A DNA stretch of 64,000 nt, from contig OX375872.1 of assembly GCA_947359465.1 (NCBI GenBank), forward strand, positions 13,799,018-13,863,017, given 5' to 3'. Made by a program: the position numbers and the translations under genes. Position 1 is the stretch's first letter; each line of letters begins with the position of its first letter. Shown here piece by piece: positions 62,546-64,000 of this stretch. The notes beneath the pieces are model-generated. The model was given only the letters and a program-made list of their open reading frames with translations. It was not told where the DNA came from and ran no database searches. This stretch comes from Metellina segmentata (lineage: Eukaryota > Arthropoda > Arachnida > Araneae > Tetragnathidae).

Positions 62546-64000
62546 ATGGAAGCAAAGTTTACAAAGTTGAACCAAAGCAACTATTCAACATGGGCCGAAG
62601 ATGTGAAGGTTTTATTGATGGACAGAGGCTCGTGGTCGTTCATCATTGGAAAGGAATCGGAACCTGGCTCTACCGCCACTTCAAAGGACCTCCGTGACTT
62701 TGAAATTAGGAAAAACCGTGCCTTCTCCACCATTTACATGAACATAGAAGCAGAGTACCGAACGTTGCTGACCGGAATAGAAGACGGTAAGGAGGCCTGG
62801 AGAATCCTAAAGGAGCATTTTAGACCAGACAGCCGTGCAAGAATAGTGTCTTTGCTGGACGAATTCTTCAACTGCAAGTTCGAAGGTGAAGAGATCGGAC
62901 TGTTTGCCGCTCGAATGAGGGGGATAGTGCGTCAACTACAGGATGCCGGACACCCTTTAGAAGACCTTTATCAAGCTTTTCAACTGATACGATACTTGCC
63001 AGTTGAATACCAAGAAATTGTCCAGACCATCTACAGGTGGCCAAATACCGACTTCAAATTTGACCAAGTACTAAAAGAACTTATTCTTGAAGAAAGTCGG
63101 ATAAAACAACGCATTGGGGATATAGAATCTACGAGTGGCATAGCACTGAAGGCGGAAGTTTCCCGACTCAAAAGTTCTCAAAGATGGAAAACCAGTGTAA
63201 AGAAAAAGGGTCCTTGCTTTAGGTGCAAGAGGATGGGACATTTAATTTCGGAGTGTACCTGGACGGACAAGAACAACCCCAAGAACAATATCATAGAAGC
63301 TCATCTGAACCATGGAAAACAAAATGTCGATTATTTGTCATGGGTTTTCGACACTGGAGCAACAAGCCATTTTTGCAACAACCGAGCGTTATTCACCGAC
63401 TACGAACCGGTAACCAACACCAGCATGACACTAGCAGTCGGAAATGCAACAGGCCCTGTAGAAGGAAAAGGAAACGTCGAGATGATCACCAGAACTTGCA
63501 AGACACTGAAACACATCATACTTAAAAACGTCCTATATTCTCCAACTCTGAGAAGAAACCTAATATCCGGATCAGCAAGTGCCAAGACTGGAATCAAATT
63601 TATTGGCAAGGGTGATAAAATTGATGTATTTGACACGAACAATACTTTCATGTACACGGCATTCAAGAAGGATGGACTATACTTTCTGAAGCCCGAATAT
63701 CCTAAGAAAAATGCAGAAATAAAAGAAACCCTGAATGTATCGACAGCTGCAGACAAGGAGCTTGAAATTTGGCACAGGCGCTTCTCACACGTGAACAATC
63801 AATATATCATATCGACAAGCAAGAATGAGAGCGTAAGAGGCTTACCAAAATTCAAGGAAGCAAGTTCTAAATGCGAAGACTGCAAATTAGCCAAAACTAG
63901 AAGAAAATCGTTTAAGTCGATATCCAAAATTCGGTCTACTAGACCCTTACAGTTACTACACATGGATGTGTGCGGACCACTGCCAACCTTTTCACTAGGG
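62546..64000 (+). CDS. Copia Gag-Pol polyprotein, 5' part (runs off the window)
   Basis: 485 codons are open to the window edge. The start ATG is 84 bases after the LTR. Domains: Gag UBN2/DUF4219-like (MEAKFTKLNQSNYSTWAEDV; LLDEFFNCKF; IRYLPVEYQEIV), residues 1-215; CCHC zinc knuckle CFRCKRMGHLISEC, 224-237; aspartic protease DTGATSHF from D269; GAG-pre-integrase HH..CC zinc finger (EIWHRRFSHVN; CEDCKLAKTRRK); start of the integrase core with its first Asp at 474 (HMDVCGPLP). The element copies through RNA and inserts cDNA. No lesion is seen, so it may be intact. Confidence 0.9.
   Translation, partial: MEAKFTKLNQSNYSTWAEDVKVLLMDRGSWSFIIGKESEPGSTATSKDLRDFEIRKNRAFSTIYMNIEAEYRTLLTGIEDGKEAWRILKEHFRPDSRARIVSLLDEFFNCKFEGEEIGLFAARMRGIVRQLQDAGHPLEDLYQAFQLIRYLPVEYQEIVQTIYRWPNTDFKFDQVLKELILEESRIKQRIGDIESTSGIALKAEVSRLKSSQRWKTSVKKKGPCFRCKRMGHLISECTWTDKNNPKNNIIEAHLNHGKQNVDYLSWVFDTGATSHFCNNRALFTDYEPVTNTSMTLAVGNATGPVEGKGNVEMITRTCKTLKHIILKNVLYSPTLRRNLISGSASAKTGIKFIGKGDKIDVFDTNNTFMYTAFKKDGLYFLKPEYPKKNAEIKETLNVSTAADKELEIWHRRFSHVNNQYIISTSKNESVRGLPKFKEASSKCEDCKLAKTRRKSFKSISKIRSTRPLQLLHMDVCGPLPTFSLG

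Overview
The window is a piece of an AT-rich, intron-rich, transposon-laden animal genome. Split genes with GT-AG introns and the repertoire of transposons (CR1-type LINE, R1-like RNase H fragments, Tc1/mariner, ZMYM1-type hAT, TTAA-target MITEs, copia) point to an arthropod. A chelicerate, most likely a spider, is my best inference, but no ribosomal or mitochondrial marker settles it.

Two host genes fill the window. (1) An SLC16/monocarboxylate-transporter-like MFS carrier on the minus strand, 23997 down to 2167. I assembled it from four exons whose splice phases join without error into 581 codons plus stop. (2) A DEG/ENaC (amiloride-sensitive) sodium-channel subunit on the plus strand, 33782 to 60190. 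I assembled it from 14 exons, again with every phase matching, giving 498 codons plus stop. Two of its exons are microexons of 27 and 24 nt. The two genes are divergent: their start codons face each other across about 9.8 kb. That interval is packed with tandem arrays and SINEs and presumably also holds both promoters.

Layout: 0.3-1.9 kb, a duplicated three-unit array around a MITE. 2.2-24 kb, the transporter, whose introns carry a hAT with a perfect 8-bp target duplication, a TTAA-flanked element containing a full-length CR1-like LINE, a second hAT, a tandem array of decayed copies of the exon 2 splice-acceptor region, a Tc1 fragment, a TTAA MITE and a run of SINEs. 24-33.7 kb, arrays and SINEs between the genes. 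33.8-60.2 kb, the channel, with introns carrying Tc1 and mariner copies (one mariner split by a hAT-type MITE), a 5'-truncated copy of the same LINE, three copies of one mini-exon of which two are dead, TTAA elements and a broken hAT with a Helitron-like insert. 60.5-61.6 kb, another TTAA element. 62.0-64.0 kb, the 5' LTR, primer-binding site and open gag-pol start of a copia element that runs off the window.

I see no prokaryotic-style operon, CRISPR array or defence system. The most unusual signals are: a canonical -1 slippery heptamer exactly at the ORF1/ORF2 junction of an apparently intact LINE; decayed tandem duplications of exon edges in both host genes; one SINE body carried by two different tRNA-like heads; and two element families built from dense palindromes (ACATCGATGT, and GACGAGATATCTCGTC).
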